From: a bacterium
GTDB lineage: Bacteria; CG03
Direction: 5' to 3'
DNA: 6,374 nt
NCBI GenBank assembly: GCA_013791675.1
Contig: VMTI01000233.1
Coordinates: 1-6,374, forward strand
Below the pieces are notes generated by a model. The model was not told where the DNA came from and made no database searches. It was given only the letters and a program-made list of their open reading frames with translations. Position numbers and translations under genes: made by a program. This document shows, one piece after another, positions 1 to 4,081 of this stretch; positions within the stretch are counted from its first letter, which is position 1; every line of letters begins with the position of its first letter.

Positions 1-75
1 ATCAGTTTAGACGCTGATTTTTCTATTTATAGAATCAAAGGAAAAAATAAATTCGAAAATCTTCTTATCCGTTAA
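1..75 (+). CDS. C-terminal end of a probable PIN-domain (VapC-like) toxin, 5' truncated by window
   Basis: The frame is open from the first base of the window to a TAA at 73-75 and gives 24 residues, beginning ISLDADFSIYRIKGKNKFEN. The pattern [TS]-LD-x-DF-x-x-YR followed by a basic, glycine-containing stretch resembles the last beta-strand and tail of one group of PIN-domain ribonucleases, the toxins of VapBC-type toxin-antitoxin pairs, where a late acidic residue helps bind the catalytic metal. The catalytic N-terminal part and any antitoxin gene, normally just upstream, lie outside the window, so toxin activity cannot be judged. The match rests on a short segment and could be coincidence, but the DFxxYR signature is distinctive. 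Toxin-antitoxin pairs are common neighbours of plasmid maintenance genes. Confidence 0.55.
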   Translation: MSLDADFSIYRIKGKNKFENLLIR

Positions 76-104
76 ATAACCCGCTCGTTGATAAAGTTAA
101 TTAT

Positions 105-135
105 GTAAACTTTCCCCCGTAGGGTAAAAGTTTAC
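105..135. repeat. 9-bp inverted repeat GTAAACTTT / AAAGTTTAC
   Basis: GTAAACTTT at 105-113 is perfectly complementary to AAAGTTTAC at 127-135, with a 13-base centre that contains most of the first GTAGGGTA site. It has no T-tract, so it does not look like an intrinsic terminator. A protein-binding dyad next to the GTAGGGTA site is one option. Function unknown. Confidence 0.45.
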
Positions 136-167
136 TCTCCACGACAATGATTTTTATTTTACCCTAC
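119..167. repeat. 11-bp perfect inverted repeat GTAGGGTAAAA ... TTTTACCCTAC
   Basis: GTAGGGTAAAA at 119-129 and its exact reverse complement at 157-167 flank 27 bases. These are the first two of four copies of the GTAGGGTA core in this intergenic region; the others are at 196-203 (plus) and 332-339 (minus). The fourth lies in the spacer of a strong promoter, which suggests that the motif is a binding site for a regulator. Alternatively, the repeats could be ends of a very small non-autonomous element. Confidence 0.6.
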
Positions 168-224
168 TTTAATGTCTCGCAGACTCGCCATTTCTGTAGG
201 GTAATTTATCAGCTCCGGCCGCCG

Positions 225-252
225 GCTCCGGATTCCCCGGGATATCCGGAGC
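225..252. repeat. GC-rich hairpin, 9-bp perfect stem
   Basis: GCTCCGGAT at 225-233 pairs exactly with ATCCGGAGC at 244-252 around a 10-base CG-rich centre. No T-tract follows. It belongs to the dyad-rich block between the two outer GTAGGGTA sites. Confidence 0.5.
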
Positions 253-270
253 GGCCGAATATCTGTCGTC

Positions 271-300
271 GGAGCTTCCGCTCAAAAACGGAGCGGCTCC
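271..300. repeat. GC-rich bulged hairpin
   Basis: GGAG (271-274) pairs with CTCC (297-300), and CCGCTC (278-283) pairs with GAGCGG (291-296), leaving a three-base bulge and a seven-base loop. It lies about 20 bases upstream of the -35 hexamer of the 357-602 gene and shares the CGGAGCGGC word with the preceding hairpin (247-255 and 289-297). It may be a regulatory dyad or a relic of a palindromic repeat family. Confidence 0.4.
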
Positions 301-322
301 CGCGGCGGCATTTACGGCCGTT

Positions 323-351
323 TTGACTTCATACCCTACTTAAGCTATAAT
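323..351 (+). promoter_or_regulatory. Near-consensus sigma70-type promoter with an operator-like site in its spacer
   Basis: A TTGACT -35 (323-328) and a perfect TATAAT -10 (346-351) are 17 bases apart. TACCCTAC (332-339), a copy of the repeated upstream motif, lies wholly inside the spacer, where a bound protein would occlude RNA polymerase. Transcription should start near 357-358, which is the ATG of the next gene, so the message would be essentially leaderless. Confidence 0.75.
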
Positions 352-356
352 TACGG

Positions 357-602
357 ATGCGCAATTCCACAAAAAAAGAAAACCGGCCGCCCTGCCCCGC
401 CCCCATGGCCAGGCAGCGCTTCCGGAAAATCCCGCCCGGTATTTACGAGAACGCCGAAACCGGCAAGGTGATCATAATTATTGATGATTCCGAATATTAC
501 TTCGGCCACATCCGGATCCGCCAGGGCAAATATAAATACGCCTCATGGCGCCAGGGTAAAAAAATTAGGGAGAAATATCTCGGTACTGTAAAATCAAATT
601 GA
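357..602 (+). CDS. Small basic protein of unknown function, probably leaderless
   Basis: This is an 81-residue basic protein. After a polar, proline-containing head it has KIPPGIYENAETGKVIIIID, then a short hydrophobic strand, and the ending GKYKYASWRQGKKIREKYLG. That last pattern (aromatic, then WRxGKK, then YLG) resembles the tail of small DNA-associated hypothetical proteins in which a strand-turn-strand displays basic residues; I do not recognise a named family with certainty. The ATG at 357 is chosen because a strong promoter puts the transcript start at or next to it. There is no Shine-Dalgarno here or before the alternative Met17 (405). It follows the GTAGGGTA array, so it could be the regulated gene or encode the regulator, but nothing proves either. 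Codon use is GC-richer than in its right-hand neighbours. Confidence 0.7.
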   Translation: MRNSTKKENRPPCPAPMARQRFRKIPPGIYENAETGKVIIIIDDSEYYFGHIRIRQGKYKYASWRQGKKIREKYLGTVKSN

Positions 603-635
603 ATACTCTAACGACATAAAAGTCTCATTAAAAAT

Positions 636-1424
636 TTAATAATAGTCCCAATATTTATTTCCCCATTGCCAGTAATATGATATTCCTATTCCTATCGTTC
701 TTGTAAGTTTAATTTTTTCTCCTGGATTATCAAGAAAATTAACGAGTGTTAAAGTTTTATCATCATCGTCCACACAAACTTTTGGGGTATCAAAAGTGAT
801 TTCGCTGTTTATATTGTAATCGAACCATAAGTTAAAATTTCTGTTTAATTTAACAGTTACTTCTCCAAATAGTCCTGATGCCTTGCCTATTGTAACCAGA
901 TTGACAGCACTTCCCACACTGTAAAAACTACCATCTTTGTATATTCCTGGATCTCCTGACCATGCACTTTTCACACTTGTAAAAGTGTTTTCGTATCTAA
1001 ATGAACTGTACTGTATACCACCCAGAATAGAAAAAACCTTGTAATTAAGCCCTATGCCCATACGGATGTCAATACCAGAAAAATTATATTTTTCAAAAAT
1101 ATATCCGCCTTCTAAAAACAATACTTTTAGATTCAGCCTGCCATTTATAGAATATAATTTGTTATATTTTAAGAATACCCTCGGAAACGAATTGCTTTCT
1201 TGTGTTTCAACTTGATTCAAATTAAAATGGTAATAATCACCAAACCCATCCGCCATTGTAAAATCACCTTGATATGGTGGTATATAAAACTGCATGGATT
1301 TTGTATTTATCCCAAAATCCACACACTGAACCGTATACTTGTATTCACTAAATATTTTTTCTGGAATAATGCAAAAAAATATCACCGTCAAAAAGAAACG
1401 AAATAACTCGATTACTCTTTTCAT
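636..1424 (-). CDS. Secreted protein, probable outer-membrane beta-barrel, unknown function
   Basis: This 262-residue protein starts MKRVIELFRFFLTVIFFCII, a basic head and a long hydrophobic core typical of a Sec signal peptide, with possible cleavage after the IFS at about residue 26. The mature part is rich in aromatic residues, glycine and alternating polar/hydrophobic strands (for example IDIRMGIGLNYKVFSILGGI and LTRTIGIGISYYWQW), and ends in aromatic residues (YWDYY), as outer-membrane barrels often do. A cluster of acidic residues, VDDDDK, sits in a likely loop. No named family is recognised. It is divergent from parA and converges on the small gene at 357-602. The ATG at 1424 lies exactly where a promoter at 1431-1459 would start transcription, and no Shine-Dalgarno is present. 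It is AT-rich like the par-rep operon and is plausibly plasmid cargo acting at the cell surface. Confidence 0.75.
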   Translation of the reverse strand: MKRVIELFRFFLTVIFFCIIPEKIFSEYKYTVQCVDFGINTKSMQFYIPPYQGDFTMADGFGDYYHFNLNQVETQESNSFPRVFLKYNKLYSINGRLNLKVLFLEGGYIFEKYNFSGIDIRMGIGLNYKVFSILGGIQYSSFRYENTFTSVKSAWSGDPGIYKDGSFYSVGSAVNLVTIGKASGLFGEVTVKLNRNFNLWFDYNINSEITFDTPKVCVDDDDKTLTLVNFLDNPGEKIKLTRTIGIGISYYWQWGNKYWDYY

Positions 1425-1430
1425 TTTTTA

Positions 1431-1459
1431 ATATTAGCATTTTACTTAATTAAGTCCAA
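1431..1459 (-). promoter_or_regulatory. Minus-strand promoter for the 636-1424 gene
   Basis: Read on the minus strand, an extended -10 (TGC then TAATAT, at 1436-1431) lies 17 bases from a weak -35, TTGGAC (1459-1454). Counting from the -10 puts the start at 1424, the A of the ATG, making the transcript leaderless. The extended TG motif compensates for the poor -35. Confidence 0.55.
1444..1455. promoter_or_regulatory. 12-bp perfect palindrome, candidate operator or partition site
   Basis: ACTTAATTAAGT is a perfect palindrome lying mostly in the spacer of the minus-strand promoter and touching its -35. It sits in the 131-base gap between the divergent gene and parA. Upstream regions of ParA/RHH loci commonly carry the operator and centromere bound by the RHH protein, so this is a candidate site. 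A single copy and its AT-rich character keep the call weak. Confidence 0.35.
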
Positions 1460-1520
1460 TGCAGAATACGAGTAATCCCGCCGCTAAAGTAAATATATCC
1501 GCTTTTTTTCTACATACCTC

Positions 1521-1549
1521 TTTACATTTTTATTTTTTTATTTTATAAT
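1521..1549 (+). promoter_or_regulatory. Consensus promoter of the parA operon, leaderless start
   Basis: TTTACA (1521-1526) and TATAAT (1544-1549) are separated by 17 bases, an almost perfect vegetative promoter in a T-rich stretch. The expected start is base 1556, the A of the parA ATG, so the first gene of the operon would be translated without a leader. ACAT words recur at 1513, 1524 and 1555 and might be short repeats read by the RHH partner; this is weak. Confidence 0.8.
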
Positions 1550-1555
1550 TTTTAC

Positions 1556-2227
1556 ATGTCTTTAATTATTGCAATAGTAAATGGGAAAGGTGGTGTTGGC
1601 AAATCTACCACATCAATAAACTTAGCCGGCGCCCTGGATAGAAAAGGAAAATCAGTTTTCCTGATTGACTCAGATCCACAGGGCACAACATCCGATTGGT
1701 ATGAAAGCAGAAAAAAGCAACCTGCTGAACAGCTGCTGCATAAAAACTTATTTTTAGCAGAGTCCCCCTGGACCGCGGAAGAATTGACTTCCAAATTAAA
1801 ACAGCTTTCAAAAAATTATGACTATGTAATCATTGACTGCGGCCCCGCCAATGATTCAATTGAACGAACTGTCCTTACCTTATCCGACTATGCGATAATT
1901 CCGGTTACGCCCAGCCCTTACGACATTCGTTCGGTCAAAAAGACAATTGATCTTATACGAGAAGGAAAAAAACTGGGAGCTATTAAAGTAAAATCTTATT
2001 TGCTGATTTCACGGAAGATAATCGGGACAGTGCTGGGAAGGGAAGCCCGGGAAGCGTTGAATACTTTTGATATCCCTGTTATGAAATCAGAGATATCGCA
2101 AAGAATAGCATTGTGCGAATCCGGAATAGAGGGTAAAACAATATTCGAATATTCGCCAGGCAATCCGGCCGCGGAAGAATTTAATAATTTACGGAAGGAG
2201 GTAGAAAAATGGCAAAGGCAAGTTTAA
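1556..2227 (+). CDS. parA: ParA-family partition ATPase, small type Ib form
   Basis: This is a 223-residue ParA/MinD-superfamily Walker ATPase that moves plasmid copies apart by cycling on and off nucleoid DNA. The deviant Walker A, KGGVGKST (residues 11-18), has the signature lysine K11 and the catalytic K16. The switch I region is LIDSDPQGTTSDW (36-48), and the Walker B is YDYVIIDCGPA (88-98). There is no N-terminal helix-turn-helix extension, and the length is that of type Ib ParA proteins, whose partner is usually a small ribbon-helix-helix protein; exactly such a gene overlaps the 3' end by 19 bases. The start at 1556 is fixed by the promoter, with MSLIIAIVNGKGG matching the family's normal N-terminus and no Shine-Dalgarno upstream. 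It is the first gene of a parA-RHH-repA operon. The family assignment is very secure. Confidence 0.95.
   Translation: MSLIIAIVNGKGGVGKSTTSINLAGALDRKGKSVFLIDSDPQGTTSDWYESRKKQPAEQLLHKNLFLAESPWTAEELTSKLKQLSKNYDYVIIDCGPANDSIERTVLTLSDYAIIPVTPSPYDIRSVKKTIDLIREGKKLGAIKVKSYLLISRKIIGTVLGREAREALNTFDIPVMKSEISQRIALCESGIEGKTIFEYSPGNPAAEEFNNLRKEVEKWQRQV
2195..2202 (+). promoter_or_regulatory. Strong Shine-Dalgarno for the RHH gene, inside parA
   Basis: AAGGAGGT lies within the last codons of parA, six bases before the ATG at 2209. Its near-perfect anti-SD complementarity contrasts with parA itself, which has none, and suggests translation of the partner at a ratio independent of parA. Confidence 0.85.
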
Positions 2228-2460
2228 CAAAGGTGACTAAAGAATGGATAGAAGGAAAAAAACAAAAGAGTAATAACTTAAAAAACTATAAAAATAAAAG
2301 CATTAAAAATGAAAAAAACAAACTCTCCGGAAAAAAATCCCTTCGTACAATTCATCTTGCGGATGAAGCATACCGCCTTTTGATGTACCATAAAGCCGAC
2401 ACAGGGGAATCAATGTCCGGCGCAATAGAACGTCTTGTATTAAAAAACTTGAAAATATAA
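2209..2460 (+). CDS. Ribbon-helix-helix partition partner (ParB/ParG-like)
   Basis: This 83-residue basic protein has a disordered, lysine- and asparagine-rich N-terminal arm (about residues 1-43) and a C-terminal ribbon-helix-helix fold: strand SLRTIHL (44-50), helix A ADEAYRLLMYHKA (51-63), turn with GES, and helix B MSGAIERLVLKNL (69-81). In type Ib partition loci such proteins bind the centromere and operator as dimers through the strand, repress the operon, and stimulate the ParA ATPase with the flexible arm, often through an arginine in it; here the arm is lysine-rich and no arginine is visible before R46. The gene overlaps parA by 19 bases in another frame and has a strong Shine-Dalgarno, indicating coupled expression. 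CopG-type copy control is an alternative, but the parA overlap favours partition. Confidence 0.85.
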   Translation: MAKASLTKVTKEWIEGKKQKSNNLKNYKNKSIKNEKNKLSGKKSLRTIHLADEAYRLLMYHKADTGESMSGAIERLVLKNLKI

Positions 2461-2510
2461 TAAATATTTTCGGCAAAGACCACGATCATAAAAAAGAGGA
2501 ATAAACCAAA

Positions 2511-3410
2511 ATGGAGAAATTAGACCAAGGATTAGTAAAATTCGCACAGACAATTTCTAAAAAGAAAATGGGGGAATTATCTGATGAAACGGTTTTTCTT
2601 TCAACTATCTTCATGCTTTGCTCTTTGCCTGTACGGGCATTAAAAGGGAATCCTTTTATGTGGAAGAAAGAAACAAAGCATTTAATTTTGAAAATCTATC
2701 GGGATGAAAATAACAAAATTCCTTACGGCAACTATGCCCGGCTAATTCAAATATGGATTGATACCGAAGTGGTGAAAAAGAATAAAGATGTTTTGGATTT
2801 TGGTAATTCCCTCAATTCTTTTTTGAAAGAGTTAGGAATAAAAGAGGGAAAAGCAAATAGAGAAGTTTTAAAGCAACTGCTTAATTATTTGAGCTGTCGC
2901 ATTCAAATTCAGATAAAAGACGACGTTAATAAAAATCATAGACAGGAAGTGAACGCCTTGTTATCGGTTTTTAATGACTTATATTTTGACCCGAAACAAA
3001 AAGACCAGCTGGATTTATTCAAAAGCAGCGTAAAATTATCTGCAGAGATAGTGACCTTTATCCGCAATCACGCCGCACCGCTTGATATGAATATTATCCG
3101 GCAATTTAAGAACAACGCTTTGGCCTTAGATTTAATCCGTTTAATCTGCTACCGAAACCACGGCCTGATCTATACTCATCAGAAAGTTTTGAATCTTCCG
3201 GAAGAAGAACTTTATAATCAGCTCGGAACAATAGACACAAGACCGCGCCGGATAAGAACACTAATAAAAAATCTTTTAAAACAAATCAAAGAATACTGGC
3301 CCGAATTAAAATGTAATCTGGAAAAAAACAAGGAAACCGGTAGATGGAATTTGAATTTGCAAAAATCTATACCACTTATTTCTGGAAAAAAAGTAAAACA
3401 ACTTCAATAA
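2511..3410 (+). CDS. repA: Plasmid replication initiator, RepA_C family
   Basis: This 299-residue protein matches the pattern of plasmid-encoded RepA initiators (the RepA_C family). The hallmark is the segment KIPYGNYARLIQIWIDTEVV (69-88), followed by DFGNSLNSFLKELGI (96-110), the counterpart of the family's G-x-lPyG-pRLl-aWl-tEAv and lGdSl-eFlreLGl. A second conserved block, KLSAEIVTFIRNHAAPLDMN (175-194) and ALALDLIRLICYRN (203-216), corresponds to the family's P-D and LDlYlWLtyR part. Such proteins form winged-helix domains that bind iterons, open the origin and recruit helicase. The gene is third in the par operon, 50 bases after the RHH gene, with a GAGGA Shine-Dalgarno (2496-2500) at a somewhat long 10-base spacing. 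Origin-like repeats lie directly downstream. The length is normal for the family and no frameshift is seen. Confidence 0.88.
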   Translation: MEKLDQGLVKFAQTISKKKMGELSDETVFLSTIFMLCSLPVRALKGNPFMWKKETKHLILKIYRDENNKIPYGNYARLIQIWIDTEVVKKNKDVLDFGNSLNSFLKELGIKEGKANREVLKQLLNYLSCRIQIQIKDDVNKNHRQEVNALLSVFNDLYFDPKQKDQLDLFKSSVKLSAEIVTFIRNHAAPLDMNIIRQFKNNALALDLIRLICYRNHGLIYTHQKVLNLPEEELYNQLGTIDTRPRRIRTLIKNLLKQIKEYWPELKCNLEKNKETGRWNLNLQKSIPLISGKKVKQLQ

Positions 3411-3423
3411 ACAAAAAAGGGGT

Positions 3424-3442
3424 GAAGGGGAATTTCCCCTTC
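3424..3442. terminator. Stem-loop just after repA, possible terminator
   Basis: GAAGGGGAA (3424-3432) pairs exactly with TTCCCCTTC (3434-3442), 14 bases after the repA stop. The downstream strand lacks a proper T-tract. On the minus strand, TTTTTT follows after a few bases, so it would work better against transcription entering repA from the right. Ending the par-rep operon is the likely role. Confidence 0.45.
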
Positions 3443-3487
3443 CTTAATTACAGCTTACCAAAGGCAAGCTTAACAAGTTTATTTAAG

Positions 3488-3514
3488 CCTTTCAAAACGC
3501 TTCGTTTTGAAAGG
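3488..3514. repeat. 12-bp perfect hairpin with 3-base loop
   Basis: CCTTTCAAAACG (3488-3499) and CGTTTTGAAAGG (3503-3514) form a strong hairpin with a CTT loop. The left arm can alternatively pair through GCCTTT (3487-3492) with AAAGGC (3460-3465), so two exclusive folds exist. No T-tract follows. It could be a transcription barrier, a processed RNA end, or part of the origin. Confidence 0.55.
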
Positions 3515-3519
3515 AACAA

Positions 3520-3535
3520 GGCCGCTTTTGCGGCC
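3520..3535. repeat. GGCCGC-TTTT-GCGGCC hairpin
   Basis: A six-base all-GC stem with a TTTT loop lies five bases after the preceding hairpin, forming the third stem-loop in the 125 bases after repA. It stands out from the AT-rich surroundings. Function unknown; a boundary between the rep operon and the origin is plausible. Confidence 0.5.
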
Positions 3536-3545
3536 GCGTAGTGAC

Positions 3546-3562
3546 TTATTAACATATTCACA
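3546..3562 (+). promoter_or_regulatory. Two overlapping DnaA-box-like sequences
   Basis: TTATTAACA (3546-3554) and ATATTCACA (3554-3562) each resemble the DnaA box TTATNCACA, the second with one mismatch. They stand at the left edge of an AT-rich stretch (about 3570-3600) that would suit strand opening. The matches are imperfect, so this depends on the origin context. Confidence 0.35.
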
Positions 3563-3610
3563 ACTGCGACTATTTGTTTTTTACTATTTTAAAAACTATT
3601 GGGAGCGGAA

Positions 3611-3631
3611 AATCCTTATAATACAAGGATT
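3611..3631. repeat. Inverted repeat AATCCTT / AAGGATT beside the iterons
   Basis: AATCCTT (3611-3617) and AAGGATT (3625-3631) flank seven bases. The dyad extends by a few A/T pairs if one base bulges. It is 12 bases before the first iteron, where origins often carry an extra protein site or unwinding element. Confidence 0.45.
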
Positions 3632-3643
3632 ATTTTCTAAAAG

Positions 3644-3714
3644 CGTCCCAAAAGTGAAGTGAAACGTCCCAAAAGTGAAGTCTTTTTGACCCAAAAACGT
3701 CCCAAAAGTGAAGT
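3644..3714 (+). repeat. Three perfect 17-bp iterons CGTCCCAAAAGTGAAGT
   Basis: Identical 17-base copies lie at 3644-3660, 3665-3681 and 3698-3714. Start-to-start spacing is 21 bases (two helical turns) and then 33 bases (about three turns), so all copies face roughly the same side of the helix, as expected for initiator binding. A degenerate half copy (GACCCAAAAA, 3688-3697) fills the wider gap. Isolated pieces follow: GGGAC (inverted head) at 3718 and within 3754-3760, ACTTCAC (inverted tail) at 3805-3811, and ACGTCCC (head) at 3919-3925. They are the most likely binding sites of the RepA at 2511-3410. Confidence 0.85.
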
Positions 3715-3812
3715 CCCGGGACCCCCTTCTTAACAGGCAAAAGTTAATAACTCGTGGGACCGAAACTATATGCTTTTTATTATAGTAGCCGCTTCGTTTT
3801 TTGGACTTCACA

Positions 3813-3941
3813 GTGGCTCTTAACTGTCACCCTTGGGTAATATAATGAGAGGCAAGAATGAAACAAATCTATAGATGTCGTAACCCAACAGTCAGGCCAT
3901 GAAACGGCTAAGAGCTAGACGTCCCCTCAGACAAAAGCCAC
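3813..3941 (+). ncRNA. Candidate structured RNA, no family recognised; strand uncertain
   Basis: This non-coding stretch has nested complementary segments. GCTCTTA (3816-3822) pairs with TAAGAGC (3909-3915), continued by ACTG (3823-3826) with CAGT (3889-3892), then TTGGGT (3833-3838) with ACCCAA (3883-3888), giving 17 base pairs in order. A side hairpin GCC-ATGAAAC-GGC (3896-3908) sits at the junction. A competing outer pair, GTGGCT (3813-3818) with AGCCAC (3936-3941), would exclude part of the first helix, so two states are possible. A TATAGT -10-like sequence at 3781-3786 could start the RNA. It ends about 140 bases before the 4082 gene and may be its leader, a plasmid antisense or copy-control RNA, or part of the origin. 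It does not fit riboswitches I checked by eye, such as cobalamin or c-di-GMP types. Confidence 0.35.
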
Positions 3942-4030
3942 AGTAGAATGAGACAATGGACAAATGCACAAGGATTTTTTAAGATTAGCAATGAAAATAA
4001 CAACCGGACGAGAGGCCATTCTTTTCTTTG

Positions 4031-4049
4031 TATTCTTTCATAGAGAATA
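4031..4049 (+). repeat. Small hairpin upstream of the 4082 gene
   Basis: TATTCT (4031-4036) and AGAATA (4044-4049) form a 6-bp stem about 20 bases before the Shine-Dalgarno of the next gene. It may simply be AT-rich chance; a modest role in the leader is possible. Confidence 0.25.
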
Positions 4050-4068
4050 GAAAAAGTAATAATAAAAA

Positions 4069-4074
4069 AAGGAG
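4069..4074 (+). promoter_or_regulatory. Shine-Dalgarno AAGGAG deciding the 4082 start
   Basis: AAGGAG lies seven bases before the ATG at 4082. It decides this start over an upstream in-frame ATG at 4028, which has no ribosome binding site and would put a charged stretch in front of the signal peptide. Confidence 0.8.
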
Positions 4075-4081
4075 CAAAAAA

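Larger units (their letters stand above)
196..339. repeat. Second GTAGGGTA / TACCCTAC pair enclosing a GC-rich segment
   Basis: GTAGGGTA at 196-203 and TACCCTAC at 332-339 are inverted copies bounding a 144-base segment. Its interior is far more GC-rich than the sequence on its left and is full of dyads. The TACCCTACTT decamer occurs at both 160-169 and 332-341, so the similarity goes slightly beyond the core. The arrangement could be a regulatory array or a small GC-rich insertion with short terminal inverted repeats; no target-site duplication is evident. Confidence 0.4.
76..356. other. 281-base non-coding region holding repeat sites and a promoter
   Basis: No credible gene is seen. The region holds, in order, a 9-bp inverted repeat, four GTAGGGTA-core sites in alternating orientation, two GC-rich hairpins, an ACGGCCGT palindrome (315-322), and the promoter of the 357 gene. 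Confidence 0.6.
3540..3815. other. Probable plasmid replication origin (oriV)
   Basis: This 276-base region has no credible gene and combines DnaA-box-like sites, an AT-rich stretch, a 7-bp inverted repeat, three perfect 17-bp iterons, and isolated iteron fragments, directly downstream of repA. That is the classical make-up of an iteron-regulated theta-type origin. The extents are approximate. The iterons could also act as copy-number control sites bound by RepA. Confidence 0.65.

Noticed and set aside
1200..1406. Plus-strand open frame opposite the 5' part of the envelope gene
   Set aside because: It is a shadow of the minus-strand secreted protein, whose signal peptide and promoter are convincing.
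1552..1811. Minus-strand open frames opposite parA
   Set aside because: They lie inside the unmistakable parA coding sequence and show no domain or ribosome site.
3344..3541. Plus-strand open frame overlapping the repA 3' end
   Set aside because: It is in a different frame from repA, lacks a Shine-Dalgarno, and runs through the three stem-loops; its product looks random.
3644..3714. CRISPR array
   Set aside because: The repeats are 17 bases with spacers of only 4 and 16 bases, no cas genes are near, and they sit downstream of an initiator gene; iterons explain them.
3596..3811. Minus-strand open frame with a repeated DFTFGTF peptide
   Set aside because: The repeated peptide is just the translation of the iterons on the opposite strand. 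It has no ribosome site and overlaps the origin.
3813..3941. Known riboswitch, RNase P RNA, group I or group II intron
   Set aside because: Short words resemble pieces of these (for example GCCAC and AAGAGC), but the conserved cores and their order are missing, and no intron-encoded protein is present.
4028..4081. Upstream ATG at 4028 as the start of the 4082 protein
   Set aside because: It has no ribosome site and would add 18 polar and basic residues before an otherwise normal signal peptide, whereas ATG 4082 has a well-spaced AAGGAG.
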